Shown one piece after another: positions 1 to 6,080 of a stretch of DNA of 6,123 bases (position 1 is the stretch's first letter; every line of letters begins with the position of its first letter). The position numbers were made by a program, and so were the translations under genes. Where the stretch lies: assembly GCA_025355595.1 (NCBI GenBank), contig JANXZI010000205.1:1-6123 (forward strand), read 5' to 3'. The notes beneath the pieces are model-generated. The model worked only from the letters and a program-made list of their open reading frames with translations. It was not told the DNA's origin and made no database searches. This DNA is from Spartobacteria bacterium (GTDB lineage: Bacteria; Verrucomicrobiota; Verrucomicrobiia; Chthoniobacterales; Chthoniobacteraceae).

Positions 1-30
1 GCCTTCGGCAAGCCAGCAAAGTTCGCATGT

Positions 31-71
31 GTCCCCGCAGGATGCGGGCCACGGCAGGCGGGACGCCCACC
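31..71. repeat. Left-edge GGA-loop hairpin repeat
   Basis: Two small hairpins sit side by side. The first has stem CCCGCA (34-39), loop GGA (40-42) and stem TGCGGG (43-48). The second has stem GGCG (57-60), loop GGA (61-63) and stem CGCC (64-67), with two further outer pairs after two mismatches. The nine bases GCAGGATGC (37-45) recur at the centre of the palindrome on the right edge of the window (6108-6116), also preceded by TGTCC. This looks like one member of a dispersed intergenic repeat (REP-like) family. The element may begin before the window. Its role is unknown, and family membership is inferred from only two copies. Confidence 0.5.
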
Positions 72-78
72 CTACCCA

Positions 79-166
79 ATGCACGCCATCCTGCTTCTTC
101 CCGCATCCGTCATTTTATTTCCGAAAGACGGTATCAGTCGCAATCGGAGATTAAGATGGCGTGCGT
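79..166 (-). other. Long-range inverted repeat after the serine hydrolase gene
   Basis: GCACGCCATC (81-90) and its exact reverse complement GATGGCGTGC (155-164) enclose 64 bases. One wobble and one more pair extend the stem to 79/166. A smaller inverted repeat, CCGTC (107-111) with GACGG (127-131), lies inside with an A/T-rich loop. On the minus strand the structure starts about 3-5 bases after the stop codon of the 169-1368 gene. It could therefore shape the 3' end of that transcript as an unusual terminator or a stabilising fold. The loop is too long for a standard intrinsic terminator, so the role is only suggested. Confidence 0.3.
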
Positions 167-168
167 GT

Positions 169-1368
169 TTATTTCTTCCTGAGCGCATCCGCCGCCGCCT
201 GCTGAAATGCCCGCCGCACATTGCTCGCATCGCTGTTCGGAAAATTCGCGCGCTGCACCATCATCACGTAGGCGACACCGTGCACCGGGTCGCACCACGC
301 CTGCGTGCCCCACGCGCCGCCGTGGCCATATGTGCCCGGCGAGAGCATCGCGGCCACGCCCTCGTGCGGCGTGCGCAGGATGCTCGTGCCGATGCCCCAT
401 CCATATTTTGTGCCGTGTTGGCCGAAGGTGTCGTTTTGAAAAAATCCAACGGGCATCGCGTCCGGCGTCTGCGGCGTGCTGAGGAATTTCATCGCGTCCA
501 CGCTCAGGATACGGACGCCGTCGCGCGCGCCACCGCCGAGGAGCATCTGGCAGAAGCGCGCGTAGTCGGGCGCGGTCGAATAGAGTCCGCCATTGCCCTG
601 CGGCGGGCGTCCGCGGGTGCCGAAATCCTCGCGCGGCGGCACGGAAACCAGCGTGTCCGTGTCTTTGTTCTTCGCGTAGCTCGTCGCGAGCCGCGCGCGC
701 TGCGCATCGGTCGGGTAAAAGGTCGTGTCCTTCATCCCCAGCGGATCAAAGAGCCGCTTTTGCAGGAACTCATCAAACGTCATCCCGCTTACGACCTCCA
801 CGATTCGCGCCGCGGCATTGATGCCACTCTGCGTGTATTTCCACTTCGCACCCGGCTCATACTGCATTGGCGCGGCCAGCCAGAGCGGGACGAGATCCGC
901 GAGCGTCTTCGCATTCTTCACGCCCTCGCCGCCGGCCTCGCCGAGACCGGAGGTGTGCGTGAGGATCTGCGTGATGGTGAGATTCGCCGGCTTGCCCGAG
1001 GGCGTCTTCAGCGCCGCAAATTCGGGCAGATACTTCGCCACAGGATCCGCGACGTTGAGCTTGCCCTCGTCCTGCAGCATGAGCACCGCCGTGCCGGTGA
1101 CCGGCTTCGTCATCGAGGCGATCCAGAAAAGCGCATCCGGCATCATCTCCCGCTTCGACGCTACATCCGCCAGCCCGGTAATCTCGAGGTGAAGCACCTT
1201 GTCCTTCGTCACCACGACCGTGACCGCCCCGGCGATTTCATTCTTCGCCACCATTTCCTGCATCGCCGCGCCGACACCGGGGAGCACCGCTTCGTCGGCG
1301 GGTGAGAACGGTGCAAGGCAGAGAATTGCTGAGAGCGCGAACAGGGAGGGGGAGCAATGGAGATTCAT
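169..1368 (-). CDS. Secreted serine hydrolase, beta-lactamase/PBP-like family
   Basis: The 399-residue product matches the serine beta-lactamase-like family (Pfam Beta-lactamase; class C enzymes, EstB-type esterases, D-aminopeptidases). A signal peptide covers about residues 1-23, cleaving near FSPA-DEA. The mature domain carries the catalytic SxxK motif as SMTK (85-88), inside FWIASMTKPVTGTA. The second motif is YTQ (178-180), where class C lactamases have YxN. The third is HGG (349-351), in GHGGAWGTQAWCDP near the C terminus. Flanking family signatures are visible: ITQILTHTSGL (132-142) and FDPLGMKDT (207-215). These support an acyl-serine hydrolase acting outside the cytoplasm; the substrate (ester, peptide or beta-lactam) cannot be told. 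The frame stays open upstream to an ATG at 1470, with other ATGs at 1416, 1386 and 1383. I chose 1368 because it puts the signal peptide at the N terminus; no start has a strong ribosome binding site. The gene is divergent from the one at 1560. Confidence 0.9.
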   Translation of the reverse strand: MNLHCSPSLFALSAILCLAPFSPADEAVLPGVGAAMQEMVAKNEIAGAVTVVVTKDKVLHLEITGLADVASKREMMPDALFWIASMTKPVTGTAVLMLQDEGKLNVADPVAKYLPEFAALKTPSGKPANLTITQILTHTSGLGEAGGEGVKNAKTLADLVPLWLAAPMQYEPGAKWKYTQSGINAAARIVEVVSGMTFDEFLQKRLFDPLGMKDTTFYPTDAQRARLATSYAKNKDTDTLVSVPPREDFGTRGRPPQGNGGLYSTAPDYARFCQMLLGGGARDGVRILSVDAMKFLSTPQTPDAMPVGFFQNDTFGQHGTKYGWGIGTSILRTPHEGVAAMLSPGTYGHGGAWGTQAWCDPVHGVAYVMMVQRANFPNSDASNVRRAFQQAAADALRKK

Positions 1369-1559
1369 GGCGAGGTGCGGCATCATGCGGTGAAAGTTTC
1401 CGATGGCACGATGCATTTCTCTCGTCGCGCGGACAGCACGGCGGGATTGCGCTGCGCGCTGCAAATTCACAGGGGCACTAGGGCAACAGCCGGAATTGCT
1501 GGCGGTTCACGAATGGGTGTAGCGCAACTTTTCCAAGAACCGATTGTTTAAGGACGCCT
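1369..1559. promoter_or_regulatory. Divergent intergenic region
   Basis: These 191 bases separate two divergently oriented genes and so should contain the promoters of both. I see no convincing -35/-10 pair for either gene. A weak plus-strand candidate (TTGCTG around 1496, followed 16 bases later by TGTAGC) matches the consensus too poorly to call. The minus-strand reading frame of the serine hydrolase continues without a stop to 1470, so part of this region could be translated if an upstream start is used. Confidence 0.3.
1550..1554 (+). promoter_or_regulatory. Ribosome binding site AAGGA
   Basis: AAGGA ends five bases before the ATG at 1560, a good Shine-Dalgarno match at normal spacing. 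It fixes the start of the 374-residue protein. It is also the only clear ribosome binding site in the window, since the four minus-strand genes have weak or no such sequence before their chosen starts. Confidence 0.6.
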
Positions 1560-2684
1560 ATGAAAGCACGCATCCTCCTTCCCCTGTTCGCCGCCTTGGT
1601 CTTTTCCGGGACGGCACGTTCTCAAAATTCCGAGCAGCCGCGGCCCGACGGTCCGGCTCCGGACCGGCCTTCGCCCGAGCGGCTAAAACACAAGGTTGAG
1701 GATCTGAAGCGTGAAGGGAAGCAGGAGGAGGCGGAACGTCTCGAACACAAAGCGAAGGAGCTGATGGAGCGGCATCGCGAGGATGCGCCTCGTGAAAACA
1801 AGGCCGGTGGGAATCCCGAGGCTCGCCGCGAGGCACCGAAAGCGGAGCGTCGCGAGGAACCCCGCCGGGAAGAGGTGCGCCGTGAGACGCCGCCGAATCC
1901 TGCGCCGGCTCGCCACGAGGCACCGGGAGAGGCGCGCAAGGAAGGCGCTTTCCAAGGTGGCCCGATTGCCGATCGGATCAAAGGCCGCATGGAGCAAATG
2001 CGTCGCGACGGGAAGGGCGAGCAGGCCGAGAACTTTGCAAAACATGCCCGTGAGATGTGGGAGAAGCGCCGCGGGAATTCTGAGGGCAAAGGCGGATCGA
2101 GAGCGCACGGTGACAAGCCCGCGGTGAGTCCGGGCGACCGCGCCGGGCACCTCGCAGAGGCCGCGAAGCATCTACGCGCGGCGGGCATCAATGTCCCGCC
2201 GGAGATGCTGGAGAAGCTCGGCCAAAGGGCTGGCGCTCAGGCCGGGAATCACCCGTGGTTTTCGCATCGTTCGCCGCAGTCGCCGGGTGACCACGCGGCG
2301 CGTCCGCAATTTCCGCCGAAGGACGGCGCAGCGCCGGGCGCAAGTTCGCGCGTCGATGCGATGCACAGCCGTCCCGGCGTCATGCCGCAGCGTCCCGCAT
2401 TTTTGCGCCCGGCGAATCTCGCTCCCGGCGCAGGCGCGCCTTCGGATTCCGTGCAAAATCAAATCCGCGCGCTCTCGCAGCAGGTGCAGGAATTGCGCTC
2501 GATGCTCCAGCAGCAGCGCGGCGGCATGCCGAATCCCGGCCCGCAGGGTGGCGCTGTCCACCGCCCGAATCCCGGTGAGCATCACGACAATCCCGGACGT
2601 CCCCACGCCGAGGGCAGGCCTCCCGGCCATCCTCCGATTCCCGGCGACGACCGTCCGCGCGGTGATGCCCCGCAGCGTCCGTAA
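1560..2684 (+). CDS. Exported charged repeat/coiled-coil protein of unknown function
   Basis: I do not recognise a named family. The 374-residue product starts with a signal peptide (about 1-22, MKARILLPLFAALVFSGTAR then SQ), so it should be periplasmic or secreted. The mature chain is rich in Arg, Glu, Pro, Gly, Ala and His and has no Cys or Tyr. Two helical units align with each other: residues 46-73 (VEDLKREGKQEEAERLEHKA...) and 144-171 (MEQMRRDGKGEQAENFAKHA...), with 11 of 28 positions identical. A third, more diverged unit (HLRAAG, about 198-225) follows. The linkers are disordered and rich in Pro/Glu/Arg. Residues 297-320 (VQNQIRALSQQVQELRSMLQ) form a likely coiled coil. The tail (321-374) is Pro/Gly/His-rich with three NPG motifs. 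The AAGGA at 1550 supports the start. The gene stands alone on the plus strand and converges with the next gene. A scaffold or binding role would fit but is not shown. Confidence 0.8.
   Translation: MKARILLPLFAALVFSGTARSQNSEQPRPDGPAPDRPSPERLKHKVEDLKREGKQEEAERLEHKAKELMERHREDAPRENKAGGNPEARREAPKAERREEPRREEVRRETPPNPAPARHEAPGEARKEGAFQGGPIADRIKGRMEQMRRDGKGEQAENFAKHAREMWEKRRGNSEGKGGSRAHGDKPAVSPGDRAGHLAEAAKHLRAAGINVPPEMLEKLGQRAGAQAGNHPWFSHRSPQSPGDHAARPQFPPKDGAAPGASSRVDAMHSRPGVMPQRPAFLRPANLAPGAGAPSDSVQNQIRALSQQVQELRSMLQQQRGGMPNPGPQGGAVHRPNPGEHHDNPGRPHAEGRPPGHPPIPGDDRPRGDAPQRP
2531..2646 (+). repeat. Short coding repeats for the NPG-rich tail
   Basis: AATCCCGG occurs three times (2532-2539, 2568-2575, 2589-2596), and a related ATTCCCGG follows at 2637-2644. 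They encode NPG at residues 325, 337 and 344, then IPG at 360. The repeats suggest local slippage or duplication made this disordered tail, so its length may vary between strains. Confidence 0.5.
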
Positions 2685-2706
2685 GCAGCAAGCCATTCCA
2701 CGAAAG

Positions 2707-2740
2707 ACGGCGTGCATCGTCCACTGACGATGCACGCCGT
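2707..2740. terminator. Bidirectional terminator with a perfect 14-bp stem
   Basis: ACGGCGTGCATCGT (2707-2720) pairs perfectly with ACGATGCACGCCGT (2727-2740) around the six-base loop CCACTG. It lies 22 bases after the stop of the plus-strand gene and 52 bases after the stop of the converging minus-strand gene. Flanking bases are modestly T-rich on the exit side of each strand (TGGCGTTTCT after the stem on the plus strand, CTTTCG on the minus strand). Position and symmetry fit a shared terminator, although the T tracts are weak. Confidence 0.75.
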
Positions 2741-2792
2741 TGGCGTTTCTGCTCCAGCTGTGGGCCGGAGTTTCAAATGGAATCCACGCTGA

Positions 2793-3305
2793 CTACTTCT
2801 GCGACGCGCCCTTCATTGATTTCATGAAAGCGCCGATGGCCTCGTCCACTCCCTTCTCCAGCGTACTGGGGTCGGACACGACGACATTACCGAGGATGGC
2901 GCGATCTTTCCCGCCCTTGAAGAGCACGAAAATGACCATGGCCGGCTTGTCGTCGATTTTCCCGATGTAGGTCGCGGTGAAGCCCGTCAGCCCGTCCTCG
3001 GTGTGCTCCTTCGCCTTGTCGGCGATGGTCGCGTCCGTGAGCACCTTCGCCATCTCGGGCAGCATTTGCTGGAAAAGCTCCATGGATGCCTCCGAGGGCA
3101 CTTCGCCGAAGTTCACTGACACGCGGCCGTCCGGCGAATTGATGGAGACGCTGCCGTCCTTCTTGTCCACTTCGGTCGTCCACTTCTCCGGCGCGACATA
3201 TTTCAGGACGGGATCCTTGGCGGGGAAGGTGCCTTCGCCGGCCGAGGCGAGCGGGAGGAATGAAGTGGCGAGAAGTGCGAGGGCGAGGCGGAGTGTGTTT
3301 TTCAT
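2793..3305 (-). CDS. Small exported protein of unknown function
   Basis: The 170-residue product begins with a clear signal peptide (MKNTLRLALALLATSFLPLA, cleaving after SA at 22). The mature part of about 148 residues has alternating strands and helices: SVSINSPDGRVSVNFGEVP (52-70), an amphipathic helix at 73-89, TGFTATYIGKIDDKPAMVIF (107-126), LGNVVVS (138-144), and a C-terminal helix (147-165). This layout recalls the small alpha/beta fold of PsbP/Mog1/DcrB-like periplasmic proteins, but the match is by eye and no defining motif is present. There is no cysteine after the signal peptide, so it is not a lipoprotein. The frame runs open upstream to 3599 and would overlap the next gene. I chose 3305 because it places the signal peptide at the N terminus, downstream of a plausible promoter. 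No ribosome binding site is visible. Confidence 0.8.
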   Translation of the reverse strand: MKNTLRLALALLATSFLPLASAGEGTFPAKDPVLKYVAPEKWTTEVDKKDGSVSINSPDGRVSVNFGEVPSEASMELFQQMLPEMAKVLTDATIADKAKEHTEDGLTGFTATYIGKIDDKPAMVIFVLFKGGKDRAILGNVVVSDPSTLEKGVDEAIGAFMKSMKGASQK

Positions 3306-3347
3306 GGAGTATGTTGGTTGGTGATAGTGCTTGAATCGGCGCGCGGC

Positions 3348-3377
3348 GTTAAACTGGTTCCATCGGTGTGCGGTCAA
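3348..3377 (-). promoter_or_regulatory. Candidate housekeeping promoter for the 170-residue protein
   Basis: On the minus strand, TTGACC (3377-3372) and TTTAAC (3353-3348) are separated by 18 bases. They match the sigma-70 type consensus at five of six and four of six positions. Transcription would start near 3341, giving a leader of about 35 bases before the ATG at 3305. This also argues against the longer start at 3599, which lies upstream of the promoter. Confidence 0.35.
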
Positions 3378-3444
3378 ACTAATACGTCCAACCGGGCGTG
3401 ACCTGACGGCAAATCTACCTCTGCTCGCAGAACCACGGGGCGAA

Positions 3445-3469
3445 GATCGCTGCGGCGCGCAGGGCGATC
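3445..3469 (-). terminator. Hairpin downstream of the barrel-domain gene
   Basis: GATCGC (3445-3450) pairs with GCGATC (3464-3469), and inside it TGCG (3451-3454) pairs with CGCA (3458-3461) around a GCG loop. The result is a 10-bp GC-rich stem with a two-base GG bulge. It lies about 30 bases after the stop of the minus-strand gene ending at 3500. No T tract follows on the minus strand, so it is either a weak intrinsic terminator or a transcript-end stabiliser. Confidence 0.4.
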
Positions 3470-3499
3470 CGCCCGCGCTCTCATAAGCGCAGCCACGGC

Positions 3500-4441
3500 T
3501 CAGTGCGGCGTGCGGATGCTCGCGGCGAGCGCGGCTAGGCAGCGCTGGTGCAGGCGGCGCATCATCACGAACATGTTGTTCTCCCCGTATGCCGCCCACG
3601 GGCCCTGCGGCACTTCCGCGAAGTCCACGAATTTCCAGTCCGTCACATCCGAGCCGTCCATGCCGAGGAAATCGCGCACGGCGGGCGAGACATCGAGACC
3701 CGCGCCCTTGTTCAGATTCTTCTTCGGGCGATCATTTCCAAAGACATACGAACCGTGGTCCGTGCGGAACGGTCCGCAATCTTCCCACTGCGCGTAGGCG
3801 ATGCGGCCCTTGTAGCGAATCGCGATCCAGCGCCCCTTGCAGACCGACTGCCCACGCCCGCGGAACTCGGCCTTGAACCACGGGATGAGCTTTTCCGCCT
3901 CCGGCTTGTGCCCATTCATCTGCAGATCGTTATAGGGCAGCGCGACGTAGAACGGATTCTGCCCCGGCACGAATGCCACCGGGCGGAAATCCTTGCTGCG
4001 CTCCTTGCGCTCGGGCGTGTCGGTGCCGCCGTAATGTTTCGCCCAGTCCTTGTCCCACGCGCTGTAGTGATTCGGCACCGGGTTGTTCTTCGTCGGCTTC
4101 TCGCCGATCCAGAAAGTCGTCGTGACAATGTCGCGTCTCCACGGATAGCGGTCGGCGGCGATCACCGGCTGCTCCACTTCCTCCACTGGCGTCGTGAACG
4201 CCACGATGGGCAGCGGAGCGGGAACGATTGCGAGCTCTTCCTCCGGCGATGACGGAGGTTCGCTGGGCGGGGGTGGCGGAGGCACCTTGCCGCCCGCAGG
4301 CGGAGCTGTCGCCGTGTCGCGCGGCTGCGCCGTGGTGCGCTGTTTCTTCTGGCGCGAGCCATCCGGCTTGCCATGCACCGAGGAGAGGATGGACGCGACC
4401 GAGGCGGCCGCGATGACCGTGGAGCGAAGGAGCTTTTTCAT
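3500..4441 (-). CDS. Exported protein with proline linker and probable double-psi beta-barrel domain
   Basis: The 313-residue product has a signal peptide (about 1-24, MKKLLRSTVIAAASVASILS then SVHG). A basic, Thr/Ala/Pro-rich stretch with KVPPPPPPSEPPSSPEEE (52-69) probably spans the periplasm or wall. The folded part runs from about 98 to 300. Its core, RIAYAQWEDCGPF (213-225) followed by GLDVSPAVRDFLGM (248-261), resembles the DRGPF...DLS...ALG pattern of RlpA-like double-psi beta-barrels, including the Asp in DVS where related lytic enzymes keep a catalytic Asp. NPFYVALPYNDL (162-173) would be an early strand. C201 and C222 could form a disulfide. A role in peptidoglycan or glycan binding or cleavage is inferred from the fold only. 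The start at 4441 gives the signal peptide; no strong ribosome binding site precedes it. The spacing to the upstream same-strand gene is 173 bases. Confidence 0.8.
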   Translation of the reverse strand: MKKLLRSTVIAAASVASILSSVHGKPDGSRQKKQRTTAQPRDTATAPPAGGKVPPPPPPSEPPSSPEEELAIVPAPLPIVAFTTPVEEVEQPVIAADRYPWRRDIVTTTFWIGEKPTKNNPVPNHYSAWDKDWAKHYGGTDTPERKERSKDFRPVAFVPGQNPFYVALPYNDLQMNGHKPEAEKLIPWFKAEFRGRGQSVCKGRWIAIRYKGRIAYAQWEDCGPFRTDHGSYVFGNDRPKKNLNKGAGLDVSPAVRDFLGMDGSDVTDWKFVDFAEVPQGPWAAYGENNMFVMMRRLHQRCLAALAASIRTPH

Positions 4442-4575
4442 TTGGCTGAGCTTTGGGGGTTAGCCGACCACCTGATTGATTGCGGAGCGCAGGTTAGGCC
4501 GCTGCCCCGCCGAATGCAGCAATTATTCTCGGACACGAAATTTTCCGGTGTCGCACTCAGCGAGCGCGCACAAAG

Positions 4576-4615
4576 TGGGCGAGCGCCCAATGGAGGCGGG
4601 ATTGAAAATCTCGCC
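4576..4615 (-). terminator. Tandem hairpins after the supersandwich gene
   Basis: TGGGCG (4576-4581) and CGCCCA (4584-4589) form a perfect short palindrome. On the minus strand it is followed by CTTTG and lies about 25 bases after the stop codon at 4615. A second stem, GGCGGGAT (4595-4602) with ATCTCGCC (4608-4615), has one imperfect pair and touches the stop codon. Together they plausibly terminate the gene to the right, which would make the barrel-domain gene a separate transcription unit. The T tract is weak. Confidence 0.4.
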
Positions 4616-5994
4616 TACTTTGATTTTCCGCCGTCGAGCGCGATCCGCCGGATCCGGACGCGCGCACCAGCCTTGCCAGCCGGCACGGGATCGAAACGCA
4701 ACTGCGTGCAGCCGCCCTCGTAGCCGGGCACTGCGGCGAGATTGAACATGTATTCCCGGAACTGTCCGTCCGCGATCGGCGTGAAGGTCGCGCGCTGCAC
4801 CCGGTGATCATTTGCACCGGCGAGCTTGTCCCAAAAAACTTCCGCATCGCCACTCGTGCCGTCGTAGGCCGCCTCGATCACGAGCCGTGGCGCATCCTCC
4901 GCGCGCCAGAAAGTCGGCGGGCTGTGGAGTTGCGGATCGTTTTTCTCCAGCCGTATGTCGAGCATTCCGCGGATGGGCCAGCCGGTGTCCATCGCGTTCG
5001 TGGTGTGCCAGCCCTGCCGGTCGTCGCGAAATTCCCACGCGGGCAGCTTGCGCGCGCCCGGCTGCTCCGCGGCGAACTTCCGGATATCCTCCACGGTGCC
5101 GACGATGAGCGCGTAGCGGAATTCATACGTGATGTCCGCATCGAGAATCTCCCTGCGCTTCGGCGCGACGTAAGCCGTGGGTGCGTGGAGTGCGCCGCCC
5201 GTGCCCGGCTTGCCGGAGAAGCCGCCGATCATCGCCGTCGTGCTGGGGTTCCACACGCCGATGCCCCAGCCCTCGTCGTTCAGCCACGCGCTCCAGCGCT
5301 CGGTCGCGGTCCACCCAGCCCACACCCCGGCGATTGTGCCCTTCGTCGGAAGCTCCGTGATTTTTCCGCGAGTGAAAGGCCGGTCGCCCGTGTAGCTCAC
5401 GAGCCGGTGGAACGGCGCGTTGAAATACGCCGCGGGCAGTTCCTGATCACGCGCCGCGTATTGCGTCCTGTCGCTGCGCGCGTTCGTGAGCCGCATACGC
5501 GCGCGCACCGCATTGCCGTCGAGCTCCAGCCAGCTCTCGCAAATGCACTCGCCCTCGATCTTTCGCAGCGGCCACTGGAGCGGCACGAGCTTCACGTAGA
5601 TGCTCCGCCCGTCATTCCGATGCTCGATCACCCGCGAGGTGTTTCCAAAATCATCGCCGGCCTGGATCGGATTCCAGCCGATGTGCCGCCAGTGCTGCGC
5701 AGGCTGATTTTCACCGACGCCGAACGGCACGGGTCCGGAAAAAAACGAGAGCTGAATCTGCCGGCCAAAGTCGTGGCTGTTCACCACATTCTCGCCGCCG
5801 CTGCGCGAGAGCCACGTGATCGCGCCGCCGAGTTTCACATCCACACCGAGACGGATACTGCCGTTGTCGAGGAAGCTCATCTGCGTCGCCCGCGCAGCAC
5901 GTGGCTGCGGTGCCTGCGCCACGGCCACGGAGACAGATACACCGAGCAGCAGAGCGATTTCGAATCCGCGGCGCACGGTGCTGAATAATGGCAT
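4615..5994 (-). CDS. Secreted carbohydrate-active-like protein, mutarotase-type domain plus C-terminal beta-sandwich
   Basis: The 459-residue product has a signal peptide (about 1-28, FEIALLLGVSVSVAVAQA after a short basic start). Residues 40-310 begin with FLDNGSIRLGVDVKLGGAIT (41-60) and NVVNSHDFGRQIQLSFFSGP (69-88). That opening is typical of galactose-mutarotase-like supersandwich domains in secreted sugar-processing proteins. A Trp-rich stretch follows (GVWAGWTATERWSAWLNDEGW, roughly 223-243), then ALIVGTVEDIRKFAAEQPG closes the domain. From about 318 to 452 a second module begins with AWEFRDDRQGWHTTNAMDTG and ends with VRIRRIAL, like a carbohydrate-binding beta-sandwich. No catalytic residues can be assigned, so it may bind or process polysaccharide outside the cytoplasm. 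I chose the ATG at 5994; 6009 is an alternative. The frame is open to the window edge, but only by reading through the palindromic repeat. Confidence 0.8.
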   Translation of the reverse strand: MPLFSTVRRGFEIALLLGVSVSVAVAQAPQPRAARATQMSFLDNGSIRLGVDVKLGGAITWLSRSGGENVVNSHDFGRQIQLSFFSGPVPFGVGENQPAQHWRHIGWNPIQAGDDFGNTSRVIEHRNDGRSIYVKLVPLQWPLRKIEGECICESWLELDGNAVRARMRLTNARSDRTQYAARDQELPAAYFNAPFHRLVSYTGDRPFTRGKITELPTKGTIAGVWAGWTATERWSAWLNDEGWGIGVWNPSTTAMIGGFSGKPGTGGALHAPTAYVAPKRREILDADITYEFRYALIVGTVEDIRKFAAEQPGARKLPAWEFRDDRQGWHTTNAMDTGWPIRGMLDIRLEKNDPQLHSPPTFWRAEDAPRLVIEAAYDGTSGDAEVFWDKLAGANDHRVQRATFTPIADGQFREYMFNLAAVPGYEGGCTQLRFDPVPAGKAGARVRIRRIALDGGKSK

Positions 5995-6080
5995 CGCTCT
6001 TGAACTCATCACGGGCGCAAGCACGTCAAGAACCAAGCTGGAAGGTTTGCTCGATGCGCGAGAGCACGAAGGAAATGGGA

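Noticed and set aside
375..383. A third GCAGGATGC matching the edge repeats
   Set aside because: It lies inside the serine hydrolase coding sequence and lacks complementary arms, so it is a chance match.
79..1305. 408-residue plus-strand reading frame opposite the serine hydrolase
   Set aside because: Its translation is Arg/His/Ala-rich with no recognisable motif, while the minus strand encodes a complete family member with intact catalytic motifs. It is a GC-driven shadow.
1369..1470. 34-residue N-terminal extension of the serine hydrolase
   Set aside because: It would place an Arg/His-rich stretch before the signal peptide and has no good ribosome binding site. It cannot be fully excluded, since the ATGs at 1383/1386 and 1416 are in frame.
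1622..2191. 189-residue minus-strand frame opposite the repeat protein
   Set aside because: Ser/Arg/Ala/Cys-rich antisense of a plus-strand gene that has a good ribosome binding site and signal peptide.
3306..3599. N-terminal extension of the 170-residue protein to 3599
   Set aside because: It would overlap the end of the gene at 3500, pass through the likely promoter, and bury the signal peptide about 98 residues inside the protein.
3548..4252. 234-residue plus-strand reading frame opposite the barrel-domain gene
   Set aside because: Composition is typical of an antisense shadow, and no domain is visible.
4804..5988. 394-residue plus-strand reading frame opposite the supersandwich gene
   Set aside because: Arg/Ala/His-rich composition, no signal peptide or motif, and fully covered by a convincing minus-strand gene.
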